From Diphasiastrum complanatum (taxonomy: Eukaryota; Streptophyta; Lycopodiopsida; Lycopodiales; Lycopodiaceae), in NCBI GenBank assembly GCA_029204225.1, contig CM055097.1, positions 11,114,619 through 11,178,618 on the forward strand: a DNA stretch of 64,000 bases. Direction: 5' to 3'. Of the stretch, positions 1-10,768 are shown piece after piece. A model generated the notes under the pieces. That model had not been told where the DNA came from. It saw nothing but the letters and a program-made list of their open reading frames with translations, and did not search any database. A program made the translations under genes and the position numbers. Position 1 is the first letter of the stretch. Each line of letters begins with the position of its first letter.

Positions 1-406
1 GGTGAAGCGAACCACATCATCGAGGGTAAGAGGCTGGTTCCTCCTAACCTCTAGCTGATAATCTCTAGGAAAACCTAGAACAAAATGCAATTTCACCAAA
101 AGAGGATCTATTCTAGTTGCAAAACGAGAATATACCTCTTGAAATTCTTGCAAGTACTGATCAATGGGCTGATTCCCCATCTGTATCATTGCATACTGAT
201 GATAGAAGTTGAAGTCATCAAGGATAGGAAGGAAGGCCGCCTTGAAGGCCTTACAAAAATCTTCCCACAACCTCGGTACTTCAGGCTTACCCCTCAAGTC
301 CTGCCACCAAGTAAAAGCTTTACCTCGCAAGTACGTGATAGCTAGGTTGACCTTGTTGTCATCAGAAGAATCGTGCATGGAAAAATGTGAGTTCCACCGA
401 TCAATC
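1..406 (-). pseudogene. Ty3-gypsy gag, C-terminal part
   Basis: Reading the minus strand gives an open frame of about 130 codons that runs off the left edge of the window. It contains the gag signature AFTWWQDLRGKPEVPRLWEDF, followed by a FLPILDDFNFYHQYAMIQMG block and a QYLQEFQEVYSRF block, the usual order of the retrotransposon gag domain (capsid). An in-frame TGA near 408-410 lies at the junction with the copia element. The other half of the same gag is at 2962-3220, so this gene was split by insertion. It starts with no ATG because it is an internal piece. Not functional. Confidence 0.85.
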
Positions 407-821
407 TGTCAGAATATGTCATACAAATTCTAGATGGAGTTACTAGTCCTACTAGCACTCACACAAACCAAGCATAGAGATTAAAGAGAATTCAGATTAT
501 AGGAGAATTGAGCAAAGCTCATAAAACACTGGAATGAATTGTGGTTGGGCGCCAGCCTACATATATAGTTTCTCAAATCTATGTGAAAAGCTAAAAGCCT
601 AAAACAAATAGCAAAAGAGCAAAAGCTAATTGCTAAAATTACTACCTATATAAGTGAATTTCTAAGTAGTAAAACAGATCCTAATCTAGTAGTAGTGCGC
701 CCACCTACATGCATAAGCAATAAAAAACGAATTTACTACAAATAGTAATGGCCCCTATAATAGCACGTAGGCATGGCCAAACTATCATTAAGGGGTATCA
801 TATAAACATTAATTCCTAACA
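407..821 (-). repeat. 3' LTR of the copia element
   Basis: Direct repeat of 2550-2961, TG...CA-like ends when read on the minus strand (TGTTAGGAAT ... TGACA). Preceded on the minus strand by the purine run AAGGGAG, the expected polypurine tract. The two LTRs differ by a scatter of substitutions and small indels, so the insertion is not recent. Confidence 0.88.
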
Positions 822-933
822 TGCTCCCTTAATGTTTACTTTGTTATCTATTACTCCTAGAAGTTTTCTAAACTTCTGAATTTTTTTTTTGCCAAGTCCT
901 TTGGTAAAGATATCGACAACTTGTTCTTTCGTG
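822..933 (-). pseudogene. Copia pol C-terminal tail
   Basis: The minus strand reads LTKEQVVDIFTKGLGKK, the conserved end of copia polyproteins just after RNase H, then a stop before the polypurine tract. It is in the element's own orientation, whereas the adjacent RNase H segment is not. Confidence 0.8.
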
Positions 934-1436
934 AGTATGGTTAGTCAGTTTATGGCTAAGCCTAAGCAGATTCATTGGAGAGCTGCGAAGCAGATACTCA
1001 GATATATTCAGGGTACATTGAGGTTTGGTATTCGCTATGAGAGACAAGATGATATGAAGTTACAGGGCTATGTAGATGCTGATTGGGCTGGAGATGTAGA
1101 AGACCGAAGATCTACTACAGGTTATGTTTTTAGTCTTGGTTCTGGTGCTATCTCTTGGAGTTCAAAGAAGCAGCTTACTATTGCATTATCATCCACAGAG
1201 GCAAAATACCGAGCTACCACGAGTGCGTCAAGTGAAGCAATATGCTAAAAAAACGATTCTACATGATCTACATATGGTACAAGATTCACCTACGGTATTC
1301 AGTGTGACAATGAGAGTTGTATTAAATTGGCAAAAAATCCAGTTTTTCATAGCAGGACAAAGCACAGTGAAGTACAACAACACTTCATCAGAGAGAAGAT
1401 TCAGAGTGGTGAAGTGCAGATTATCTATTGTCCTAG
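934..1436 (+). pseudogene. Copia RNase H segment, inverted inside its own element
   Basis: The plus strand encodes MVSQFMAKPKQIHWRAAKQI, then DADWAGD, RRSTTGYVF and ALSSTEAKYRA, the canonical copia RNase H order, and after a frameshift near 1245 continues as CDNESCIKLAKNP and HFIREKIQSGEVQIIYCPR. This belongs between the TRPDIAYA end of the RT (minus strand, to 1436) and the LTKEQVVD tail (minus strand, from 933), but it lies on the opposite strand. The breakpoints fall inside otherwise continuous coding sequence, so a segment of about 500 bp was flipped. Not functional. Confidence 0.88.
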
Positions 1437-1891
1437 GCATAAGCAATATCTGGTCTCGTAGTAGTTAGATAGATTAAGCTTCCAACAAGCTTTCTATATA
1501 ACGTCTCATCTACATCCTGATCCTCCTCAGCTGTAGTAAGCTTACATCAACTATCATATGGTGTAGAAATAGGCTTGCACTCTGACATATTGAACTTTTC
1601 AAGAAGTTCATGAGCATACTTAGATTGAGAAATGAATAGCCCCTGTGCTACTGTCCATACCTCAATCCCAAGAAAATACTGTAGTGAACCAAGATCTTTC
1701 ATGTCAAACTTCGATGAGAGATCTTTCTTGATACCCTGCATCATACTATGATCTGATCCTATAATAACAAGGTCATCCACGTACATTACAATTACAATAT
1801 GAACATCCCTGATCAAAACATAAAGTGTATGCTCCGAACTACTTTGAAAGCCAAGCTCCTCAAAGTATGAATCAACTAGAGCTGAAAGCAC
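1437..1891 (-). pseudogene. Copia reverse transcriptase, C-terminal part
   Basis: The minus-strand reading contains the catalytic YVDDLVIIG box, then DLGSLQYFLGIEV, LFISQSKYA and KPISTPYDS, and after a stop continues as LTTAEEDQDVDETLYRKLVG and SLIYLTTTRPDIAYA. The order matches copia RT ending at the RNase H connection. The fingers and first palm motifs are missing; upstream sequence is non-coding leader. Confidence 0.88.
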
Positions 1892-2534
1892 TCTGTGCTC
1901 AAGCTCTCAGCAACCTGAATCCCAAGAAAACACCTGTAGCGCCAATCTGTAGGTCAACAACCTTACCAACGAACAAGTTCTGATCACCAGCAGTCACAAC
2001 TTTGATAGCACCGATCCAGCTGTTGGCAATCAACGATCTGGTGTGGCAATAGATAGTTAGTAACCAGATCTGTCAGCTATCAGTCTGTTTGTAAATTTGG
2101 CGATCCAGCAGCAACTTAAAGCAGCGTACTATCAATAGATACCCAGCGAATTGTCAGCAGCAGACTAACAAGTCTTCCTTCTCAGCGATCTGAGAGCGTT
2201 TAGATCTGAAACAGCAGCAGACAATGAACTGTCAACATAGAGTAGATCTGCAATTTTAATAGTAGCGATCTGCAGTCTGACTAATTCCAGCCAACGGACC
2301 AATTCCAGCCAGCAAATTGTTTCCAACAACAGCTATGATCAATCTGTAGACATCAATTCAGGTTCCCAGCAAACAGTAAACAGCTGTCAGCAATTTGAAT
2401 TTGCTTTCAACTCAGCTATCCACCAAGTTTGATTCCAGTTCAATGATCAACATGCAGCTGCAGCCAGCGATCCACTCCTCCAATCCACTTCTTGCAACCC
2501 TGCAAAAACAATCTCTCTCTCTCTCACCAAAAAG
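1892..2534 (-). other. Untranslated leader of the copia element, CAG/GATCTG-rich
   Basis: No coding domain found on either strand. The stretch is rich in short repeats such as CAGCAGC, GATCTG and CAATC. It lies between the primer-binding site and the truncated RT, where gag, protease and integrase would normally be, so it is probably the leader joined to late RT by deletion. Confidence 0.5.
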
Positions 2535-2549
2535 CCTGCTCTGATACCA
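2535..2549 (-). other. Primer-binding site, initiator tRNA-Met type
   Basis: The minus strand reads TGGTATCAGAGCAGG immediately inside the right-hand LTR. This is the standard copia primer-binding site and fixes the element's orientation. Confidence 0.88.
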
Positions 2550-2961
2550 TGTCAAAATTTGTCATACAAACTCTAGATGGAGTTACTAGCCCTACTAGCA
2601 CTCACACAAACCAAGCATAAAGATTAAAGAGAATTCAGATTATAGGAGAATTGAGCAAAGCTCATAAAACACTGGAATGAATTGTGGTGGGGCGCTAGCC
2701 TACATATATAGTTTCTCTAGTCTATGTGAAAAGCTAAAAGCCTAAAGCAAATAGCAAAAGAGCAAAAGCTAATTGCTAAAATTAAGACCCAAAGTGAATT
2801 TCTAAGTAGTAAAACAGATCCTAATCTAGTAGTAGTGCACCCACCTACATGCATAAGCAATAAAAAATGAATTTACTCCAAATAGTAATGGCCCCTATAA
2901 TAGCACGTAGGCATGGCCAAACTATCATTAAGGGGTATAAAATAAACTTTAATTCCTAACA
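2550..2961 (-). repeat. 5' LTR of the copia element
   Basis: Direct repeat of 407-821, joined to the primer-binding site at its inner end. It contains a TATATA stretch near 2702-2709 that may serve as core promoter, by position only. Confidence 0.88.
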
Positions 2962-3220
2962 TGATCCACAATGTGACCACTTCAGGGGCTCTGTCTTTCT
3001 TTTCCCCATAAAGATTTTTGGAGTAAACAAGGGTTGGTGCAGTAGTTGCCTTAATAGCGTTAGCTCCCTCAATTCTTGCCGATCATTTGGGTCTTACTTG
3101 CATATCGACAATTTGTAGATTGTTGATAGCTGACAACAAATTATCAGAATCTAAGGTAGAGGCGGCTGGCATAGCCTCAACAGGAGGAGATGTAGGTTGA
3201 GTGGATGGACTAGGATCCAT
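2962..3220 (-). pseudogene. Ty3-gypsy gag, N-terminal part
   Basis: Minus-strand frame starting at an ATG at 3220 and reading MDPSPSTQPTSPPVEAMPAA, later KNLYGEKKDRAPEVVTLWI. It contains one in-frame TGA. Joined across the copia insertion it leads directly into the DRWNSHFSMHDSSDDN gag segment at about 400. Read together, the two halves show where the copia element landed. Confidence 0.8.
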
Positions 3221-3597
3221 GTATTGACAAAGGAAGAGGATGAAGGAGGAGCGGAGAAGAAGAAAACTCTTACAACTTGAGGAGAAGATCTCACAAGCTC
3301 AAGCTTGTTGATTACACACAATCAAAGTGGTATTGTCCATGGTTGCCACTAAGATTTGTATTCAACCAAGGAAGAGATGTGAGAATAGGTAGCAATCCAC
3401 CACCCACTCCCTCTTTACATGGAACCATTTGCATGGGGATGTATCTCTCCCTCATGCAAACAGCCTCCCAGCCACATGGTTGTCTCCTCAGCCAACTGAG
3501 CGCCAAAGATGGTCGAATCAACCTACATATGATGATTGATCCTATTCGTCGAGTACCTCCTCATTCTCTCAAATCTTGAACCTGTGCTAGAAGACCA
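3221..3597 (-). other. Gypsy 5' leader with candidate primer-binding site
   Basis: Non-coding sequence between the gag ATG and a candidate LTR. On the minus strand TGGTCTTCTAGCACAGG follows the putative LTR end AACA at 3598, the position of a primer-binding site. I cannot say which tRNA it matches. Confidence 0.45.
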
Positions 3598-3900
3598 TGT
3601 TAAAAAATTGACTCGCTCATACAAGTTACCCAAGAAAACTATGATGAAGCAAGCAACAACGATGAAGCATAATGATGAGACGTACTCCAACTATGTCCCA
3701 TAGCAATGGACTAGGGCACACTACATACTTATAGATTTTGGCATCAAGTCCCTATGCCAATAATAAAGCAACTTAAAAGCAATTGCCTGATTGATGTCTC
3801 TATATAAGGTAAAACCATATAACACCTAACTATAGCAAAACTCGTGCTCCAAATCAAGCACCAAAATCACGAACTTGACTAACTAAAGTCTAACTTGACT
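3598..3900 (-). repeat. Candidate gypsy 5' LTR (outer boundary uncertain)
   Basis: Begins TGTTAAAAAATTG at the inner edge next to the candidate primer-binding site and contains a TATAAGTATG stretch (minus strand) that could be a TATA box. No second copy is in the window, so the outer end, set here at about 3900, is a guess. Confidence 0.4.
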
Positions 3901-4109
3901 TTACTAAATACAGTACAACTGGACACTATCTTTCAGCTTATCATCAATATTAAGAGAGTTAGATTGTTCTCCTTGGATGAGCAGAGAGATACACACATGC
4001 AACACTCACCTCATCTCAATATTTTCATAGCCAGGGTTTTGGATTACCATGGTTCTCTTGGGCGTCTCACTGACTTGACACACTTGGCATTTTTATAGCA
4101 ACTGTCCCA

Positions 4110-4716
4110 TCTGGTACACATGACTACAAGGATCCACAATGTGTTGCACTCATGGTCAAAGAGATGTTTCCACTACAGCAGGATCTACATCAGCCAGCTC
4201 AATTGAGGTATTCTGTCACTCAGCTCCAGATCAGGTCCTTCTTGTCTTGTAGGAGATCACGGATCAATACAGACCTAGATGAGGAGGAGGATGATATTTC
4301 CTGGCATAGAGACCAGAGATGACATACTACTCAGAGTCTTGTAGTTCGTAGAGTTACCAATCATGAGGAGACACACTCACAAACGACATCCTTGGCGATG
4401 ACCACAACATACATTGGACCTACCTCCCGATGTACCCATTTCATCTTTCTCCAGTCACAACAGGATTTGACGACAACATGCTATGCCATTACCAGTACAT
4501 TTACATCTATATTTTTTTGATAGTCATTCACATATTCATGTCTAGTCTCATTTTGTAATATTAGCAGTCATACTTCGTACGTTTTTCTTTACTATTATTG
4601 GAGATGTTTTATATACTCCCATTTGCACCACACACTTGACATGTACTTTTTGTCTTATATGCCTTTTGGCAAGGAAAAGACATTAATAAAGCTCTCTATC
4701 TCTCTCTCTCTCTCTC
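4110..4716 (+). mobile_element. LINE copy D, 3' fragment with (TC)n tail
   Basis: The plus strand reads KDPQCVALMVKEMFPLQQDL near 4125-4190, matching PNSRCVGLLLREMYTLRASL near the C-terminus of the larger LINE copy at 10470-10535. It continues through a 3' untranslated region to GACATTAATAAAG and a (TC)n tract at 4691-4716. The fragment is 5'-truncated, as is usual for LINEs. Confidence 0.75.
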
Positions 4717-5907
4717 ACGACTACAAATCCATATGCTATCTCGGATGATCCGGGCTAAGCCCTTTGTACCACATCATATTATCTTGGCAGATTTTGTTGT
4801 CCCCCCCATTCAGATTGAGGCCTTGTTTCACATTCTCACTTTCATACAACGATTAGAGGATCTCCAGGGCGGAGACACGCAGTATGTTGCAGCAACTTTG
4901 TCATCATCCCAACACTTACATTTTGAGGGGCACTCCTCATGGTATTCCTAGGCCCGACGTCTCCTTTCCACATTGGGTATTCAGATTACTGACCTACCTG
5001 CTTTTTCATCAATATATTTGAGGCCATCTGTACAGGGCGTATCTTCAGAGCACTTGGCAAGGTCCACTGGGGAGCAAGACTGAGTTCTATTGTGCACATT
5101 TTCTATCTCGAGGTCCAGCTGGATGTCCTATAGTACCCGGTTATTTGGTGGAGAGTATCTCACATAGACTGTGGATAGTGATGGGTCAGTTCCGAGTTTC
5201 CTCACACCAGCTAGCCATTGAGACTGGCAGATATAGTGGCACCTCCCACGAGAGGCTTGGCTCTGTGGCGCATCTGATACACACGAGGTAGAGGATGAGT
5301 CCCATTTTCTCTTCAGATGCCCAGCTTTCTATGAGATCCGAGTGAGATATTACTGCTTGTTCCGAGATCACCTAGTCACACTCTCTACTTTGATATCATA
5401 TGAGGATCCCAGATGTGTTGCGTTGATGATTTGGGAGATGTCAGACTTGAGGATGGTGAGACTAGACATAGACACCCCCCCTTGATATAGCTGAGCAATA
5501 GGGAGTGCTTATCTCGTCAGAGACAGAGACAGGAAGTTACCATGAGTAGTGATTCTAATGGAGAGATTGAGATTCCGGACGCTTCCATGCATAGACAGCA
5601 GAGACAATGTAGATGCCCAGAGAGAGCCAGTCCACCACAGTTCCACAATAGCGGAGACGACATCAACAACCCATTCGGAGACAGAGGTCCGCAACGTTCA
5701 ACGACAGTTTCTCAACATACTATACACCATTTGTTTCCAGGTGGAGAGACATCTATTATATTAGGATGATGGACTGTGACTGTGCCAGCCATCTCACTAC
5801 ATGCAATTTCTGTATTTGCGGTTATTGTTTCTTTTAGATGGTTGAGCTTTTAAGCTCCTACTGTGCATACTTGACATGACCTTAGGGTATTTCAAGGACA
5901 TTAATAA

Positions 5908-5964
<57 letters not shown>
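4717..5964 (+). mobile_element. LINE copy E, 5'-truncated, with (TC)n tail
   Basis: Starts directly after the TC tail of copy D with LQIHMLSRMIRAKPFVPHHI, homologous to the end of the RT region of copy A (9805-9850). After frameshifts it retains ASDTHEVEDESHFLFRCPAFYEI, matching the C-terminal Cys/His motif of copy A but with the first cysteines degraded. It ends GACATTAATAAAG plus a long TC run (5910-5964). Several stops and frameshifts; a dead copy. Confidence 0.85.
5910..5964 (+). repeat. (TC)n microsatellite, LINE tail
   Basis: About 27 uninterrupted TC units directly after the LINE 3' signal ATTAATAAAG, abutting the 5' end of the next LINE copy. Confidence 0.95.
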
Positions 5965-5965
<1 letters not shown>

Positions 5966-6229
5966 AGCGATGGCTGCCTAGCTGACGCGATGGCTGTCCT
6001 CTTGCTCTCTGGCGCGATGGCTGCCCTGCTGATGCGATGGCTGTCCTACCTTGTTGACCTGTACCGCTCCTGCCTCTGCTCCTACACGCTCCGCTCCTGC
6101 TGACGCTATCCTGCCTCGCTGACCTACCTCTCTGACCTGTACCGCTCCTACTCTGATGCTGTATGGCTCCTGCTGGCGCTAAACTGACCCACGATCTTGC
6201 CTAGTGCTACCTGGGTGACCCTTAGCTCC
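5965..6229 (+). repeat. LINE 5' UTR with short repeats
   Basis: GCGATGGCTG occurs four times between 5967 and 6045, and CTGACCTGTACCGCTCCT-like units occur near 6052 and 6128. Such short 5' repeats are common in LINE promoters; a promoter role is inferred only. Confidence 0.6.
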
Positions 6230-7229
6230 ATGGCACCCAAGAAAAAGGGGGGGTGCCCCTAGGCCCCCCCCTCTATTTACCTCTTCTCCTCCTCCATCAT
6301 TTGAGAGGGAGGGGGATGCTATTTCACCTACAACAATCCCACCGCTAGCTGCACTAGAAGGCATCACTGATGCACCCTCTATTTTCACCGACAATCCACT
6401 TGCTATTACAGAAACACATCAACTGTCCACGGTCGATTACACTCCTTCCAAGCCTATTGAGAGTCTTTATGCCTATGATATTGGTTTCATCCGAAACGAA
6501 ATCCTCGACATTAAGAAACAACTACACTTTTTTGAAATGGCGAATGGCAAATTGGTTCTAGATCTCGTGGGTGTCAAAGAACGGGTGGAGCAGCTTGAGC
6601 AAGAAAATGTATATCTTAAGCAGCGGCTTGCAGAACATGTACCTTCTTCGGACGAAACTTTTAACAAAATATCTTGCTTGGAAAAACAGGTCAAAGAGAC
6701 AAAGACATGGGCAGCACTCTTCAAATCGGATGATATGGGCAGCAAACTCTCATCACTTGCAAAACAGGTTGAAGAAATGACATCGATCCTCAAACAAGGT
6801 AATCACCCCCATATCTCAGCCTCTATGATGGATAACGATTTGGAGACAGTTTTGGATGAACAAGCTAGAAGAGCTAAAAAGGCTCTTAATATTAGAGTAA
6901 GAGGCATTGCCAACGGCGGTAAACCAATAGACGAAGCTACAGATTTACTCGTTTCCAAGTTATCTCATGTTGTTGATGGTTTTGATACGGCATGGCGTAG
7001 TAAATTTGATGACAACGTTCTTTTTATCAAATTTTGCTCTCTTCAACACCGCAATGCAGCCCTTCGGCTTAGAACAAAACTCAAAGGCACTTTCATTTAT
7101 ATGGATGATGATTTGACAAATACCCAATGGTTAGCAAGGAAAAAGATTATTCACGAAGCAAAAGAAAAAGGGAAAAGGGTCGTTTTTATCGACGACAAAC
7201 CAAGATATTTTGACCTCCTCTCACGCTAG
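6230..7229 (+). pseudogene. LINE ORF1 (RNA-binding chaperone type), one frameshift
   Basis: Starts at an ATG at 6230 with MAPKKKG, matching the [10 protein letters not shown] start of copy B. A run of seven G at 6247-6253 shifts the frame by one; in the other frame the protein continues through FTSSPPPSFEREGDA, YTPSKPIESLYAYDIG and a heptad-rich coiled coil (about 6540-6780: VKERVEQLEQENVYLKQRL). Next come a domain with NIRVRGIANGGKP and VLFIKF that resembles the RRM-like core of L1 ORF1p, and a basic C-terminal region ending at TAG 7227-7229. ORF1 proteins bind the LINE RNA. The stop is in frame with ORF2. Confidence 0.82.
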
Positions 7230-7270
7230 GAACTTGGGGCTCCCGGGTTTTGGAGCTGCCCGAGATCCCC
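7227..7270 (+). promoter_or_regulatory. Candidate stop-codon readthrough signal between LINE ORF1 and ORF2
   Basis: TAG (7227-7229) followed by G, a 6-nt spacer, then a hairpin: GGGG 7236-7239 pairs with CCCC 7267-7270, CTC 7240-7242 with GAG 7262-7264, GGG 7245-7247 with CCC 7259-7261, loop of 11 nt. ORF2 continues in the same frame with no further stop and no ATG before the endonuclease core. The same arrangement is found in copy B at 16998-17040. UAG-G plus a nearby 3' hairpin is the known layout of one class of readthrough signals. Function is inferred. Confidence 0.6.
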
Positions 7271-8331
7271 TACCATTTTGAGACTTGGCTTCTGGAATTG
7301 CAATGGTTTTTTATCATCATCATCGGCAGGAGATTTTACTTATTTTATAAGCAAATGTGACATTTTGTTGTTGGCTGAAACCCATGAGTCCTTATATCAT
7401 CCTCTTCCACATATACAGGATTACTCTTGGCATTCTGTTTTTCGCCCATTTGTGAGGGGAAAAACCTGTCGTGGATCTGGCGGAGTAGCTTGTTTATACA
7501 GAAACACCGCAGTTAAGATGGTTAAGCACGATCCATATGCTCGATATATATGGCTACATACTATTGGTTCATTATTGGGATTACCTCAGGACATTTATAT
7601 GGTTGTATGTTACTTTGCTCCACAAACTTCGGCGTTCGCTGAATTTGGTGGGGACCCATTTCAGGCACTCTCAGATGATATTGCTGTTTTTTCTCAGCAA
7701 GGCTACATTTTATTAGCAGGAGATTTCAACACCCGTACTAGCTCCAGACAGACAGAATTTCATGCAGATACTGACTTTCTTCGGCTTCATCCTCTGGATA
7801 TGGGACTTGATCGAGTATCACAGGATGCGCACACTTCAGTTACATCTTTTGGAGAGCAGTTGATTACTCTTGCGGAGACACATTCTCTTGCCATCTTGAA
7901 TGGCCTCACACAGTGGCCTTCCTCATCAACGTTTACATGTTATCCTCATGGTGGAGGACATAATGTAGTTGATTACTTTATTGGATCACCTGCTTTGATC
8001 CCTCACATCTCTGATAGGCTCCATTACACCTCCTACCATCCCTGATCACTCACTTCTACGCCTCTCACTGGGTCACATAACCCCGTCCTCTAAAGTTCCA
8101 CGCTCCTCTTCTACTAACAAACGTGTTCCTTTTAGTCACTCTGGACTCGCCAACTACACCACAACCCTGTCCCAGCTACTTACTCACGGCATCAGTTGAG
8201 CAACAAGCCACTTTTCTCTCTAAATCCCTCTTATCTGCAGCGTCCTCATCTTCCCCACCAAGACGATATCATCTCATAGACGTGTTCACAACCGTTGGTA
8301 TGATGCAGAATGTCGCTCTCTTCACAAACAT
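7230..8331 (+). pseudogene. LINE ORF2 endonuclease domain
   Basis: In frame with ORF1 after the TAG, reading through LRLGFWNCNGF, ILLLAETHE (catalytic Glu), [19 protein letters not shown] (catalytic Asp/Asn), and GGGHNVVDYFIGSP. These are the motifs of the apurinic-type endonuclease of LINEs, which nicks target DNA. The expected final PDHSLL motif is at about 8040 but in another frame, so a frameshift has occurred near 8035, and two more occur before 8331. There is no ATG upstream of the endonuclease core in this frame. Confidence 0.9.
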
Positions 8332-9933
8332 GTGGTATATGCCAGATTACACTCCCCTACAACACTCAAACAACACCATAAAAAGTATTATAAAGCCACC
8401 AGAACAAAGAAGATAACATACCTACGATCACTCTGCCAAAGGTTGATCGACTCTTTAGATTCCTCTTCCTCCTCCTTTTTCTGGAAACATTTCACCGGAT
8501 CCTCTTCGACTTTGGCCCCCATAGCTACCGAATCCTGGGTCGAATATGCCACAAAACTTTATACCCTAGACTCCCCTCCTACCTTACTTTTACCTCGACC
8601 TGCCCGCTGCATGCTTTTTACTCCACACATGGTTGAAAATGCCATTAACCATGCCAAGCTTCATAAAGCCACTGACTATGATTCTCTAAACGTGGATTTC
8701 CTAAAGCTTGTAGCACATCTTATCTCGCCCTTTATTGCTCACGGTTTTAACACTGCTGTGACCTCTGGTTTTCCTACCGCATGGTGTACTAATATTCTTC
8801 ATCCCATTCTCAAGGCAAGTGATCCCATAAATGTAGAAAACTACCGTACTATTATGATTGGTCACACTTTGGCTAAGATTTATGGTTCCACTTTACAGAC
8901 GGTTATTGGATCTTTTGCTGAGACTGAGGATTTACATGCTATGGGTCAGGCTGGGTTCAGACCAGGATACTCTACCTCAGATCAGATTTTCATTTTGCGA
9001 TGCATCATTGAGGAGGCAGGACATCAGAGACAGAGAGTTTATTGTTGCTTTGTGGACTTCCGCAAAGCTTTTGACTCAGTTCCGAGACACCTCCTTTTCC
9101 AGAGATTGTCTTCACTTGGCTTCACAGACGAGACTATTGCCGCGATCATTACTTTATATGTGCGAGTTTGGGCGCGGTTCATGGACGGTAGTGGTTGGTC
9201 CTCGCTGATCCATTCTACCATTGGAGTGAAGCAGGGCTGCCCCTTTATTCCTACTCTCTTTGCACTATATATTGATGACCTCGAGCGGATTATTCGAGAG
9301 GAAGGTGGAGAGGGTTGTCCCTTAGCAGATATTATTATCCCCATTCTCCTATACGCTGATGATGTGGTTCTTCTCTCATCCTCTGCAGCTGGCTTACAGA
9401 GACACCTTTCTGCTTTACATCACTTCTGTCAGCTTCGGGAATTGACGGTTAATACTAAGAAGACCAAGATTATGGTGTTCAACACCAATAGACAGCATAT
9501 GAGAGATGTGACCTTCTATTATGATGGGCTGCCGATTGAGATTGTGACCTCTTACACTTATTTGGGAGTACTTTTTTCTGGTCCGCTACTCACATTCCGA
9601 CTGGCAGCCCTCACCAGACTCCGTAAGGGGCACACTTCTCTTGTTCATATGGAGAGATTCTGTTCCACATATTATGTACAGGACCCTGCTACCAGATGCT
9701 TACTATTTTCTACCACTGTCTCCCCGGTTGTTTTATACTCTGCTGAGACTTGGTGTCCGGATTTATCATGTGATACTTGGAGGGATCTTACTCGTATCCA
9801 GATTCTCATGCTTAGCAGGATGATTAGGGCTAAGCCCTCGGTGCCACATGATATCATATTAGCGGAGTTTGCTTCCCCTCCCCTGGTTATCGGTGCTATG
9901 TTTCAGATCATTACCTTTCTTCACATGATATGA
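8332..9933 (+). pseudogene. LINE ORF2 reverse transcriptase domain
   Basis: One open frame of about 530 codons. Motifs in order: HPILKASDPINVENYRTIMI, AGFRPGYSTSDQIFILR, CCFVDFRKAFDSVPR, GVKQGCPFIPTLFALYIDDL, the catalytic box ILLYADDVVLLSS (9343-9382), and TVNTKKTKIMVF. It copies the element's RNA at the nicked target. It ends at a TGA at 9931-9933 where the protein would be expected to continue into the C-terminal region, so at least one more frameshift follows. Confidence 0.93.
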
Positions 9934-10768
9934 GAATTAGACACTTCTAGATATATTGTTGCTGCTCTCACTTCATCACGCACCATTGCTGGATAGGGGG
10001 CTAGGCATTCTTGGTTTGGCAGTGTCTCAGCCCTTCTTCGGACTTGGGGCTTATCTGTACTTGATCTTCTGAGCGGGACTCATGCTTATATCAGACATCA
10101 TATTTATTGTAGCCACATACGCACTATATGGTCACAGCCCGACCCTGATAAGGTCAAGATACATTTCTATGGCACACATCTACTACGGTTGGATACTACG
10201 GGTACCCCTGTCCTTCCAGCATATCTTACACAGATTTGGTCTGCGGTACCGTATGGGACAGCTCCGAGTCTCTTCTCATCAGCTGGCTATTGAGATGGGT
10301 AGATACACGGACACTCCCAAATTGCAGAGGATATGTCAGCTTTGTTCTCTTCATGAGATGGAGGATGAGTTCCATTTCATCTTTCGTTGTCTAGTATATT
10401 ATGAGATCAGGGGGCGTTACCATTGTTTATACAGAGATACCCCTCTCACGTTGCGATCGTTCCTCGAGTATCCAAACTCCAGATGTGTAGGTCTTCTATT
10501 GAGAGAGATGTATACTCTACGAGCTTCACTTCTACCTACCACAGATATGGATCACTGCCAGGCTCATATTACCCAGTTTTTCCAGAAGAGAGACAGAGAG
10601 GACATTTCCGTTTTGGATTTTGAAGTCCCCACTCGGAGATTGAAGACACAGAGAGTCTCACATACTTCTGCTAGATCCAGGATCACTAGATCTTCACGGG
10701 CTTCTCGCCAGTCTACAACACGCTCCACTACTACTATCACTCATTATTTTCAGCTTACTCGTAGCTAG
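9934..10768 (+). pseudogene. LINE ORF2 C-terminal region with CCHC motif
   Basis: Up to about 10280 the coding signal shifts frames (WFGSVSALLRTWGLSVLDLL, then YGTHLLRLDTTGTPVLPAYL). From 10250 the open frame reads YRMGQLRVSSHQLAIEMGRY, then CQLCSLHEMEDEFHFIFRC, a C-X2-C-X8-H-X4-C zinc-binding pattern common at the end of plant LINE ORF2 proteins. It ends with a basic tail and stop at 10766-10768, consistent with the natural C-terminus. Confidence 0.85.

Larger units (their letters stand above)
407..2961 (-). mobile_element. Ty1-copia element, internally deleted and rearranged, nested in gypsy gag
   Basis: Two direct repeats of about 412-415 bp (407-821 and 2550-2961) begin TGTCA and end AACA on the plus strand. 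A tRNA-Met type primer-binding site lies inside the right LTR and a polypurine tract (AAGGGAG on the minus strand) inside the left LTR, so the element reads on the minus strand. Only the end of reverse transcriptase, RNase H and a C-terminal tail remain; gag, protease, integrase and most of the RT are missing. Flanks read GATTG and GATCA on the minus strand, a decayed 5-bp target duplication at best. The element interrupts a gypsy gag frame that reads on both sides. Confidence 0.9.

Noticed and set aside
9039-9344. Antisense ORF of 101 codons opposite the LINE reverse transcriptase
   Set aside because: Shadow of the strongly supported RT frame.
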